Shown here: positions 1 through 13,400 of the stretch, in pieces
Layout: each line of letters starts with the position of its first letter
How positions within the stretch are numbered: the first letter of the stretch is position 1
Source of the DNA: Siphonodentalium dalli
Lineage: Eukaryota; Mollusca; Scaphopoda; Gadilida; Siphonodentaliidae
Reading direction: 5' to 3'
NCBI GenBank assembly: GCA_032622095.1
Contig: CP136067.1
Span: 42,511,549 to 42,575,548 of the forward strand
Length of the DNA: 64,000 nt
The notes under the pieces: generated by a model
Seen by the model: the letters and a program-made list of their open reading frames with translations, nothing else
Databases searched by the model: none
Told to the model about the DNA's origin: nothing
Program-made: the position numbers and the translations under genes

Positions 1-1306
1 ATTAACTTGTATAAATGTGTCAAAATAGAAATTTGGAGGCAGAAAATCATGTTCGATATTTATTGTTTTATATATATATCGTTGCCGTCTTCTCGATCTC
101 GAAAATTGGTAGACGGATACATGTATATGCAATGAGTTGTTAAATACCTCCGATAGGTTGAAATCCAATCAGTATAGATATATATCAAAGTATTATACGG
201 AGGTTGATGTTATGAGTTATGTTGCGTGTCGCAACATGATGTATGGAATTTGCGGTAGTTTAGGTTTTAGTTTAGAGACTAATTTGAATATTATATCAAA
301 TATCGGAAAAGTAACTATTGCGCATTCACATATAAATAACCCCATCCTATATATGAGATTCTTGTTTTAGTATTGAACTCAATTAAATAGCCATTCAAGC
401 CTTTTACTAGTTCAGATCATGTACTTTTTATGGCTGTTATTCATTTGCACTCAATTTATATAGCTGGTGAGAACGCTCTTCCCAAAATTTCCCTTCTAAA
501 ACTTATGATTAAAGTAATCTTTTTGACATTTTTATTGTTATATAATATGCTTGATGCGGCCTTTATGCAGCATAGATTCCTTCATGTGGTGTACATAATG
601 AACTTATGATCTAAAATTTCCTAAGGGAACTACTCGTCAATCAGTATTTAGCAAAGAAAGGGATAAACTCGAAAGAATCACTATCTACACAAAACCATGG
701 AATGATCAATTCAACATCATTAGGTGTTAGGCTAAAATAAAAAGACCTTTGTTTCTGGTGATCCGCCCCCGACCATTTTCATTTTATTGAATTTGCAAAA
801 TTAGAATGCAAATGATTTTTATATCTTGTAAACCGATTAGTTTCCGTGTAAAACATATACATCGCGTGTACTGTTAAACCGAATATTATACCACACTTCA
901 GCTGAATCAAACTTATTTTTTCATGTTTTATTCAATAAATTACATGATATTCTAATAATATGTACTTAGTTTTATTATTTCATAGTACATTAAAAACAAG
1001 GAGAAGCAGTCTGGGGGTATTCATATTTATTTTGAGCAAAGTTAAAAATAAAATAAAATGATAACCCACTCCCCCATTCCTATTTTTTTCTTGCATGTCA
1101 CCAGAATCACAGGTATATTTTTTTTGGCCTTATAATTTTCTATACTAATTCTTCTACAAGGTGTGAAAAGGAGCACACCTGCCTGATGCATTGTTGAATT
1201 TCAATTTTAATCTGGAGTCAAAATTTGTTTATTACATACAGAATAAGAACATAAGCTATTGCATGTGCCACATTAACATTCCTTGACTTATTATTTTGTC
1301 TTTCAG
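1..1306. other. AT-rich sequence upstream of the first visible TMEM41B exon
   Basis: No coding exon was recognised. Part of 540-1140 looks like a worn inverted-repeat element: a half-arm containing gaacttatgatctaaaattt at ~600 resembles the TGTTCAGATAATAAGTT foldback family, and ttttttggccttata at ~1118 resembles the ends of the GGCCAAAC element family. Nothing else stands out. Confidence 0.35.
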
Positions 1307-1478
1307 ATGCTGGTAACAAACAGTTCACACAGATTAAACCCAAACACAATCCCAGTGATCCAAGTGATCCAAGTGATGACAGTAGCACAACAAAATCTCT
1401 CATCATTCTTGCTGTAATTTTCCTGTCTTCCATTGTTTGTCTCTTCATCGTATACCTCAGCTTTCCCGATCTGGAACC
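1307..1478 (+). CDS. TMEM41B: TMEM41B exon: cytosolic linker and first membrane helix
   Basis: The acceptor is tttcag at 1301-1306 and the donor is gtaagt at 1479. The exon enters with two bases finishing a codon and leaves with two bases (CC). It encodes a polar stretch with a small SDPSDPSDD repeat, then a hydrophobic helix (LIILAVIFLSSIVCLFIVYL) and FPDLE, where vertebrate TMEM41B also has a helix followed by FP. The upstream start exon was not found in 1-1306. An ATG at 1307 is in the wrong frame. Confidence 0.9.
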
Positions 1479-4400
1479 GTAAGTGAAGTTAAGTTAGTTA
1501 TTTGCATCCCTCTTTTTAAACAGTATGGGATTCATCCAAAATTTAAATCTAGTTATCTGAATGCTTTGAAATAAAATAAAACTTGGCATATTTTGAATCA
1601 AATAAAACTATATGTGTACATGTATATACCATTCAAGATGGGATCAAAGTTTTGCTACATTGATTTTGCCTGGTTGTCATTTTCTTACTTTTAAAATGTA
1701 ACTTTCTCGAGGGATGTGTGGCCAAAAAGCAATTTATATAGAAGATAAACCTACTTTTGATAATTGGGTATTCATCTATTCGAGCATGAAAACAGTTTGT
1801 GAACAGTCCAACTTGACAAACTGTTTTCATGCTTCATTTGTCTAACAGTGTACTAAGTCTTATTAGCTCAACTTTACTTTGGTATTCGTCGTGCGTGTGT
1901 GTGAGGGTGTGTGCGTGATTCGTCAACAATTTCCTTTAGCACGGGCTACAGTTCGTACCTTTGGTCCGATTATTATGAAATTTGTCATGGATGTTGACAT
2001 TGACATGTAGATGGGAACGAGTCATTTGTAAAAAAAACATGGCCGCCAGTGGCCATCATGGATTTCAAAATTTAATCCATTAGCACGGGCTACAGGCCGT
2101 ACTGTTTGTCTTATTGTCATGAAATTTGTCATGGATGTTAATATTGACATGTAGATGGGAACGAGTAATTTTGGGGTCATTCGGCCAAAAAACATGGCCA
2201 CCGGCAGCCATCTTAGATTTTACTCTTTGCATGACTAAATCCTTTGACATGGGCTACAGGTTGTACATTTGGTCTGATCATCATAAAATTTGTCATGGAT
2301 GTTAACAATGACATGCAGATGGGAACGAGTCATTTTTGGGTCATTCGGCCAAAAAACATGGCCGCCAGCAGCCATCTTGGATTTTACTCTTTGTATGACT
2401 AAATCCTTTAGCACAGGCTACAGGTCGTACCTTTAGTCTGATCATCATTAAATTTGTCATCGCTGTTGAAATTGGAATGTAGATGGGAACGAGTCATTTT
2501 GGGGTCATACGGACAAAAAACATGGCCGTCAGTGGCCATCTTTGATTTCAAAATTTAATCCATTAGCACGGGCCACAGGTCGTACTGTTTGTCTGATCCT
2601 CATGAAATTTGTCATGGATGTTAACATTGACATGTAGATAGGAACGAGTAATTTTGGGGTCATTCGGCCAAAAAACATGGCCGCCAGCAGCCATCATGGA
2701 TTTTACTCTTTGTATGACTAAATTCTTTAGCACGGGCTACAGGTCGTACCTTTAGTCTGATCATCATGAAATTTGTCATGGATGTTAATATTGACATGTA
2801 GATGGGAACAGGTAATTTTGGGGTCATTCGGCCCAAAAACATGGCCGCCAGCAGCCATCTTGGATTTTACTCTTTGTATGACCACAGGAGCTTGGAATTT
2901 GGTCAAAACCCCTCTTTTATTGGCGGAACCACCACCCGGGACCAAAGGTCACGGAAGGAACGAAACAGAAAATTGTTGCCACCTATTTTGAACTCAACTG
3001 TATTCCTACAAAAAATATATTTTCACTAAAAACTTTTGGTACCTCTTACACCTTAGAACTGGAAAAATATACCTATGGAATGTTGTAGATTGGCATAATC
3101 TACAACATTCCATAGGTATATTTTTCCAGTTCTTCGAAAACCTCACTTTATTTCGGTAATGTATTGTAAATTCACCAACGAATACAAATCTGCGACACCT
3201 ACATCACCCGTTCTAGAATCTGATTAGCGGAACTGGTACCGAAATATGCGGAAACTTTAAAACTATGATCCGGAGACGGATAGCATGAAAGTACCGTTTA
3301 TAATTTCGAACATAGCTGCTGATTACATGTTTATTACATGACCGTAGCGATGCACTGATCATCATGAACTTTTTATGGATGATAACATTGGCGTCTAGAT
3401 GGGAACGAATTATTTTGGGCTCATTTGCATAAAAACATGGCCACTGGCAGCCATCGTGGATTTAAGTGATAATACTAGATAAATCTTAATCAATAACACA
3501 GCCTAGAGCCTGTGTCGATGCTCCTATATCATCACGAAATTGTCCATCGATCATGACATTGATATATAGACGACACCGAGTCATTTTTGGCTTATTTGCA
3601 TGAAAATAATGGCCGCCAACAGTCATCTTGGATTTCAAAATTGCATCATTTAGCACCGTGGGCAAGAGGTCGCAGTGTTGGTCCGATCATAATTAAATTT
3701 GTCACGGAGGTTGACATTGACATATAGATGGGAACGAGTCATTTTGCTGTGAATTCTCAAAGAAACATGGCCGCCGTCGGATTTCAGCGACAACACCGCA
3801 TATATAATTAAATCAATAACACTGCCTAGAGAGGCTAGGCCTATATGTCGATGAACCGATCATCGTTAAATTGTTCATGGGTCATGACATTGGTATCAAA
3901 AAGAGAACGAATCATTGCTAGAGACTGTAACATTGGTGCGATCGTCGTGTAATTAGTCATAGAAACATGGCCGCCGTCGGATTTCAGCCACTCGTTTCAT
4001 CGACCATGAAAGTTACGCCGATGGGGTCATTGTCACAAGACTCCGGTCAGTGACGGTCACATTCGTAGCCAGTGTAGCCAGCTTATTTCACCGGCGATCA
4101 CATTCGTAGTCAGCTTTTCTAATTCGTGGTTTATATTGCCCGAAATATGACGTCATCACGTTCGTGACTAAAGTGTCAACGTCATGCTCCAAAACTGACT
4201 TCGTTTATCAACTTATATTGGAATATAATTCGAGCATTCCAACGACATTGATCCGAAACATCAGGTTATAAATGAACTTCTATAAAAACTAAATTCAAGT
4301 TTTTTTCATCCATCAACTCAGAAAAAATGGATTAACCTGATCGTGTTCATTGAGGCTCGCCTGAATATGAAAAGCTGGCTACAAATGTGATCGCCATAGA

Positions 4401-7400
4401 AAAGCTGGCTACATTTGTGATCGATTAAAAAACCTGGCTACGAATGTGATCGGATCGCGGAGCCTTGTGACAGTGACCCCATCAGCGAAAGTTACATTAA
4501 GTAATGTTTTTAATATTGTTTTGGTATTTTTGATTTTGAGAAAAACAATGCCGATGGTGGCTAGCTGTCTTGAATTTAAAAATTGAATTTCCAATTCATG
4601 AGCACAGGCTATATAATCATATGCATAAAGCCATTCTTTGAGAGTTTTGGTGCTGATTCGTTATGACACACGAGTCACGAGTGACGTATACTATTTATAA
4701 ATCCTGGTACCGGTACAGTTGACAATACTTATAGTTGCTTATTAAATACAATTTATGTTAGCGAGTTTATCACTAACTCAAATTTATAAACTAGTTATTC
4801 GGTAAACCAGTTTGTATTGTATACAACTTGCAAACGCACAAATAAAACGTATACTGTGAAGAATACGCAGGTTAATTTTGTGCTCTTACATTAAAGAATC
4901 TTATTACAATTTGTTACTGTATTTGGCATATTAATGGCGAGTTTTTGTACCCTACATTGACAAATTTGAATTACGCGAAACTAAACACTCGTTCTATATA
5001 TGCATGGCCAATATCGTTACCTAACTCAAGAAAAATGTCTTCTCTCATCAACTAAGACATATATTTGTTCGTCAGAACTAGTAAAAAACAGCAATTGATG
5101 TGGAAATAATTAAGATATTCTGGCAACGAATCTGCACCAAAACGCACAAAGGAATCGCTTCATGCATAGGCATATATACCAGGCCTCCCCGTGAGTCTAT
5201 ATATCTTTTTCTTCTACTTCGTGATATTCGACCAGTAATCAGTTGGTTGATTACTATTACTATTATATGATGGATATTTTAGGCCTATACAACGGAGCGC
5301 GACACAAGCTCCTATGAGAGAGAGAGAGGGAGCTAGAGAGTTTTGGTCCCCTTATGACCAATCATTGCAACCAGTAGCATTACAAAGTCAAGTAGTACAT
5401 ATAGGCCTACCTGTACATAACGAACATAAAACAAGAAGAAATAAATTAAATATGAAATATATGTACAAATTACCATTCAGTCAAATGAAGAATATCTTCT
5501 TGGGTAGTCGTCATTTTCATGAGATGATAACAGCAGACACAGAAAAATACAGACATTTTTCAGGAAAATGCACAAAACATCAGGATTAGATCTTCAAAAA
5601 CGAGCATAGTATGACGCAAACATAAACAGATTTAAGTTTTCTGGCGCCTAAGTTCGAAAACCGCACGCACTTTCAAATATTTTTGAATTTCGCGGGCTTT
5701 AAATTTAGGTTTCGATTTTATTTCGTTCCGACTTTGTTATTCCGGAAAAATGTTTTTTTGCCATTTGTCATTCAGATTCTAGAACCGGTGATGTAGGTGT
5801 CGCAGATTTGTGTTCGTTGGTGAATTTACAATACATTACCGAAATAAAGTGAGGTTTTCGAAGAACTGGAAAAATATACCTATGGATTGTTGTAGATTGG
5901 CATCTAAGGTGTAAGAGGTACCAAAAGTTTTTAGTGAAAATATATTTTTTGTAGGAATACAGTTGAGTTCAAAATAGGTGGCAACAATTTTCTGTTTCGT
6001 TCCTTCCGTGACCTTTGGTCCCGGATGGTGGTTCCGCCAATAAAAGAGGGGTTTTGACCAAATTCCAAGCTCCTGTGGTATGACTAAATTCTTTAGCACG
6101 GGCTACAGGTCCTACTTTTAGTCTGATCATCATAAAATTTGTCAAGAATGTTAATAATGACATGTAGATGGGAACGAGTTATTTTGGGGTCATTCGGCCA
6201 AAAAACATGGCCGCCAGCAGCCATCTTGGATTTTACTCTTTGTATGACTAAATCCTTTAGCACGGGCTACAGGTCGTACCTTTAGTCTGATCATCATAAA
6301 ATTTGTCATGGCTGTTGAAATTGGAATGTAGATGGGAACGAGTCATTTTGGGGTCATTCGGACAAAAAACATGGCAGCCAGCAGCCATCTTGGATTTCAA
6401 AATTTAATCCATTAGCACGGGCCACAGGTCGTACTGTTCGTCTGATCATCATGAAATTTGTCATGGATGATAATATTGACATGTAGATGGGAACGAGTAA
6501 TTTTGGGGTCATTCGGCCAAAAAACATTGCCACCAGCAGCCATCTTGGATTTTACTCTTTGTATGACTAAATTCTTTAGCACGGGCTGCAGGTCCTACTT
6601 TTAGTCTGATCATCATAAAATTTGTCATGGATGTTAACAATGACATGTAGATGGGAACGAGTAATTTTGGGATCATTCGGCCAAAAAACTTGGTCGCCAG
6701 CAGCCATCTTGGATTTTACTCTTTGTATGACTAAATTCTTTAGCACGGGCTACATGTCATACCTTTAGTCTGATCATCATAAAATTTGTCATGAATGTTA
6801 ATAATGACATTTAGATGGGAACGAGTCATTTTGGGGTCATTCGGCCAAAAAACATGGCCGCCAGCAGCCATCTTGGATTTTACTCTTTGTATGAATAAAT
6901 TCTTTAGCATGGGCTACAGGTCGTACCTTTAGTCTGATCATCATAAAATATGTCATGGATGTTAACAATGACATGTAGATGGGAACGACTCATTTTGGGG
7001 TCATTCGGCCGAAAACATGGCCGCCAGCAGCCATCTTGGATTTAACTTTTCTCTTCATGTCTATAAACTAGTATTAGACATTCAAATTTCCACATTCCTA
7101 ATTGCTCCATTGACTGTAATACATTAAATTATTCCCTTTCCAAGTTGAGCTACAGTGTCATTGACACTTTCATTATTTATACACCTCCAGCTTCCCCACG
7201 CACACAAACACACAAAGTTATGTGGGGTATATAGGAATCAGCTCGTCCATCTGTCTGTGGACCCAACTTTGTCTGAGCTTGTATTCCTACATTTCTCAGT
7301 CAATTGTTTTTAAACATGATACAGATATTTAGTACCATGTGAACATGTGCACCTGCGATTTATGAGGTCCGTCCAGCTTTTTTAGTGGAGTTATCCTCCT

Positions 7401-10400
7401 TTTTCGACTTGGAAATATTTTGCAAAATACTAAATTATGTCAGGGCTTGTATTCCTTGCTTTTTAAAGGTACTCAATCCGAACAGAGGGTCCTCATCTCG
7501 ACAGATTCCAACAACAACAATCCGATCAGAGGGTCCTATATTACTATTTCTTTGGCTTTGGGGGTAAAAAATATTTGATTCGAGTCGAGGAACCCATCAA
7601 ACAAAGCTCAGAGTTATTAGATATTGATTTTTGAAATTTGTTATGTTCTCGAGATGAGTACTAATAATTGCCGTCAATTTCGTATCCTGCTCGAGATGTG
7701 TACACCAAAACACTGTTCAAACAGACAAGGATGGATAACTCTAAAATCAAGTGGTAATAATAACGCAATTTTGACTGAGTTCTGGGCCAGAAAGTATTCC
7801 CGATAATGAAAAATAATAGATTTCTAAAATCGATATCTAACAAATCTGAGTTTTGATGGGTGACTTCCTCGACTCGAATCAAATATTTTGGACCCCCGAA
7901 GCCATTGAAATAGTAATTGAGAGGAGTTTTATCGGATTGAGTACCTTTAAACAAAATATGTTAATAATTGCACTGCGGATAAAGAAGGGGTGGTTGTGGG
8001 TATCCTTAGACAGTCTCACCGCAAGTTCAGTATATTTTCAATCGCGAAAAGGGTTTGTCTGTTTTCTATTTCAGTGATGAGAGGGAGGCTTTCAAGTTAC
8101 CAAGAAATATAGATGATGCAAAGGCTTTGGGAAAAGTGCTTTCTAAGTACAAGGATACAAATTATTACCAAGTTTTACTTGGTTACTACATAACATATAT
8201 ATTGTATCCTTTTTTGTTGCTAAGAGTGTCATAACTCTCAGTTAGATTATAACACAATAGTACATGTATAAAGTCAGAATGTTCGAGCAGTTAACAGAAT
8301 ACCTCAACTACATAGAAATATGTGTATAAGGCCAAATAACAAAAGAGCTTTGTTTCTGCTAGCAGGCTGAAAAAAATTAGGGTCAGGCAGGTAAAACTTT
8401 CTTTTATTATTTATTTCTGTTTTATTATTTTTTTGTGCCCGTTAAAAAAAAACAATGTATTATGTTATTGGTCTGTCTGTCTGTGATTCCGGATGATAAC
8501 TTTAGTAAGTCTGAACTGAATGGACTGAAATTTGATATGTGGGTTGCCTAGCTCAATATACAGGTCAAGTTCGAATTTTTTAAATTTAATGTAAAGTGTA
8601 TTTTGTAGTCATTATTATGTAAATGATCTTTTCTGGAAATTTGAGCATATTATTATGTGAATGTGTTAAAAGCTTATGAACAGAGCTAGCTTATTCATGA
8701 GAAAAATTCCCTTATTGTTATATATATAATACCAGTGTTCACGCTGGCAGTAGCCATTGGCGAAAAAAAATTGTAAATGGCGAAAAAAAATTACCAAATG
8801 GCGAAAAAAATAGCTAAATTAATCTCCTGTCAAATATGTCAATCTGGACATGGTGGCGATTATAAACAAACCAGCAGTCATCGGTCTAATAACATCACGC
8901 GCAGGTGACATTCGTACAACAAAAGCGTCGCCACCTCGTGTATGTTACACGATCCGATGTGCTTGGAGCAATTAGTAATATAGGTGTACATCGGTGTTGA
9001 TTTCATTCAGTGTCAATGGCAGACGCTTTGTGTTGTAATAAACGCAACTTTTGAGTGGGATAAGGGAAAGATGCTTAACATTAAGTGACAGAGGTTTTTG
9101 TTGCGAGTCAAGTTTCCATAATGAATTTCTTGCATTTGCAGTTTGATATCCCTATTAATTAATTCCAACTTTTTACAAAACCGATCGATCTGTCCAACTA
9201 TAGCCGCGATTAAAATTATCCCAGTTGCGTAGTCACCAGGGTATACTTACTATTTTCCCGCGAATTGAACAAATATGTACCAGATACTCATAGGCATAGA
9301 TAAAACTATGCACAAACTCGCGAATAAATAAAACTTCAAGTTGCGTTCAGATATCGTATTGCATATTTTCGCTATATGTTAATGCACCGCAATTTGTTTT
9401 TATTTGCGATGGTCTAAAAACATTCATTGTATGTGGAATCGCTTGGCAGGATGTTATTGCTCATATTACATTGTTATTGTTTTCTTTTGTCAATAAAATG
9501 TAATATACGTTAAATTTATCTCAATTTTTTTTTCCCAAACAAGTGGCTAAATTAAATTCAAAGTGACTAAAAAATTGGCATTTGGCTAAATAATGGCTAA
9601 CTGAATTTATGGGCCAGCGTGAACACTGTATAATACATAGAAGAAGGCATAGCGGTATGCCATGTGGCTGCAATAGCACTTGTCTGATATCATTATAAAG
9701 TAATTGGAGATCTCACTGTCAGTGATTCTCTTTCAGAGAGAAATATTTAGAAACAAGGCTATATACTAGCCAAGCCTGTGTTTAGTGTGTCTATCGTTTG
9801 CAGAATGAGGTCCCCAGAGAGTGAATTTAGTGATGCTATCTTGCATAGGGCTTAATTTCACATGCTGGTCAGGTAGTTGACAGACAAGTTTTCAGCTATT
9901 GCCATGGGTTGGAGTCTGTTATCTGTGCGTGTGTGTGTGCATGCATCCATCAACAATTTCCTTTGGCACACCCTACACACCCCTCATCCGATCGTCACTA
10001 AACTTATTACGGATCATCCTGTTGACCTCTAAATGGGAGCTTAATACCAATATTTCTTAATTTTGTATTAAAACATGGCTGCCAGCGGTCATCTTGGATT
10101 TCGCATTTTAAGCCATCAACACTCACTGCAGCTTATAACCTCTAGGTATTATCTCAGTCCATGCAAGAAATTGAATATCTACTATTAATAAATTAGTTCC
10201 TAAATCGCAGATGTCAAGTTAAATCCTGCTGTGTGGGGTAGCGTCACTAAATCCACCCTCTGGGGACCTCATTCTGCAGATGTCTAAGCATCATATTTCG
10301 AAGCCTGATTTCCAGATATATTCTGTTCATGATATTCAATCCTTGACATATGTACAGCTTGCAGTCGTTCGCAATACCTGGTTCTATATTTCTGAGTATT

Positions 10401-13400
10401 TTATCAGGATTTTTGTACCCATTTCCTTTGGCCTTGTTCTCTGTATGTCTGGTAAGTTTATTGCTAATTTAACAGCAAATATTTTGATTAAACTCTTTTT
10501 AAAGACACAATTGTTTACTATGCCCAAAACACAGGAGAAACTTCTGGTGTTTCACATATATTACTTAACCCTTTACCCAACAGAAGGGCCCTGTGCCAAT
10601 GCATTCTCTTATATATGCGAGTCGACCATAGGTCGCCTCGCATATATAAGAGAATGCATTGGCTTAACACATTAAAAATTGTTAAAGAATGTAAGAAAAA
10701 ATGGCAAAAAGTGTTAAAAAAAGATTTTTTTTAGGCCAATGCATTCTCTTATATATGCGAGGCGACCTATGGTCGACTCGCATATATAAGAGAATGCATT
10801 GGCACAGTGCATAACTGTAACTATCACAATGTGGTCAAGGAGCCGGTTCCAATGATATCCATATTTGTATGGTTCTATTGAGACAGACCGAAGATATTTT
10901 AGGCTGTTGAAGCTTTATTTGGCCGGATTTGGCCGGTTTGTTGGGTAAAGGGTTAAAGTGATGAGAAACATTACGGTAGTGTGATCAAATTGAAATGGAG
11001 AATATTCTTTATCAGAATTGTTATTTTTACAAGTATTATATTCCAAATCGACAATGCACATCTTAATTCTTATATATCAATTAAATGCAGTGACTCTCGA
11101 TGATGAAATTGTTTTCACTTGTTTGTTGCCGATAGTTGCATCCACAATCGAGAAGTAAATATTTACAATTGGGCGTATTTCAGATGGTGTTTTCTATGGA
11201 GTGGTGTGGTCAATTTGCTTAAGATTTTCGGCAATGTTAATAGAATGCCACATTCCCCAGTTGGCACAGTGACTGAATACTAACTGATCAGTTTCATGCA
11301 CCAGAACAAGTCCATAATATGTCTTTAATATTGTTTTAAAAGATAAATTTTAAATTTAAATGTTGTAACAAGTAGTAACAATTCCTGTCCCATTTGATGG
11401 GGAAAAAAGTCATATCCTGGAGACAGAAGCTCTTGTGGACTGGTCTCTTCGACTCACAATTGTTAATTTATACCTATATACCATTAAAGACATATTACAG
11501 TAATGCTCTAAGTAATCGACTCCTTAACCACAGCAGAATTATGGGTAACTTTTCAGGATTTAGTCGGAAATATGACTTTGTTGCCATTCATCGGAATGAT
11601 CTCGGGGAGAGCTTTCTGATGAATGGCAACTAGCCATATTTCTGACTAAATCCTGAAAAATTACCCATAATTCTGCTGTGGTTAAGGAGTCGATTACTTA
11701 GAGCATTTCTGTATATGCTTATTTCACTACTTCAAACTGATATTTTACGACTCAGCCACTACAACCATTTGAAAAATGTATCATTAAACTATTATTGTTG
11801 AAAAATTCAAGAACAATGGATGTACCATATCGTAAAACACGGTGAACTGTTTTACTCAAAAATATAAACAAATGGACCCCAAACAAATCACCGATAAGCA
11901 AACGAGAATGATTTTGCTAACGCGAGTCATATATCTTATTTAGATGATAGATGACAGAATGATTTTGCTAACGCGAGTCATATATCTTATTTAGATGATA
12001 GATGACAGAATGATTTTGCTAACGCGAGTCATATATCTTATTTTGATGATAGATGACAGAATGATTTTGCTAACGCGAGTCATATATCTTATTTTGATGA
12101 TAGATGACAGAATGATTTTGCTAACGCGAGTCATATATCTTATTTAGATGATAGATGACAGAATTATTTTGCTAACGCGAGTCATATATCTTATTTTGAT
12201 GATAGATGACAGAATGATTTTGCTAATTCGAGTCATATATCTTATTTAGATGATAGATGACAGAATGATTTTGCTAACGCGAGTCATATATCTTATTTAG
12301 ATGATAGATGACAGAATTATTTTGCTAACGCGAGTCATATATCTTATTTAGATGATAGATGACAGAATGATTTTGCTAACGCGAGTCATATATCTTATTT
12401 AGATGATAGATGACAGAATTATTTTGCTAACGCGAGTCATATATCTTATTTTGATGATAGATGACAGAATGATTTTGCTAACGCGAGTCATATATCTTAT
12501 TTTGATGATAGATGACAGAATGATTTTGCTAACGCGAGTCATATATCTTATTTAGATGATAGATGACAGAATTATTTTGCTAACGCGAGTCATATATCTT
12601 ATTTAGATGATAGATGACAGAATGATTTTGCTAACGCGAGTCATATATCTTATTTAGATGATAGATGACAGAATTATTTTGCTAACGCGAGTCATATATC
12701 TTATTTTGATGATAGATGACAGAATGATTTTGCTAACGCGAGTCATATATCTTATTTAGATGATAGATGACAGAATGATTTTGCTAACGCGAGTCATATA
12801 TCTTATTTTGATGATAGATGACAGAATGATTTTGCTAACGCGAGTCATATATCTTATTTAGATGATAGATGACAGAATGATTTTGCTAACGCGAGTCATA
12901 TATCTTATTTAGATGATAGATGACAGAATGATTTTGCTAACGCGAGTCATATATCTTATTTTGATGATAGATGACAGAATGATTTTGCTAACGCGAGTCA
13001 TATATCTTATTTTGATGATAGATGACAGAATGATTTTGCTAACGCGAGTCATATATCTTATTTAGATGATAGATGACAGAATGATTTTGCTAACGCGAGT
13101 CATATATCTTATTTTGATGATAGATGACAGAATGATTTTGCTAACGCGAGTCATATATCTTATTTAGATGATAGATGACAGAATTATTTTGCTAACGCGA
13201 GTCATATATCTTATTTTGATGATAGATGACAGAATGATTTTGCTAACGCGAGTCATATATCTTATTTAGATGATAGATGACAGAATGATTTTGCTAACGC
13301 GAGTCATATATCTTATTTTGATGATAGATGACAGAATTATTTTGCTAACGCGAGTCATATATCTTATTTTGATGATAGATGACAGAATGATTTTGCTAAC

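Noticed and set aside
2773-3029. Overlapping open frames on both strands at the minisatellite/TIR boundary
   Set aside because: They are produced by the repeat and the TIR; the same peptides recur in reverse at 5836-6163.
10280-10675. 131-residue + strand open frame
   Set aside because: It overlaps the real TMEM41B exon in a different frame and continues into a MITE; its end repeats in frames at 47651-47866 and 60583-60900 because all three run through the same MITE.
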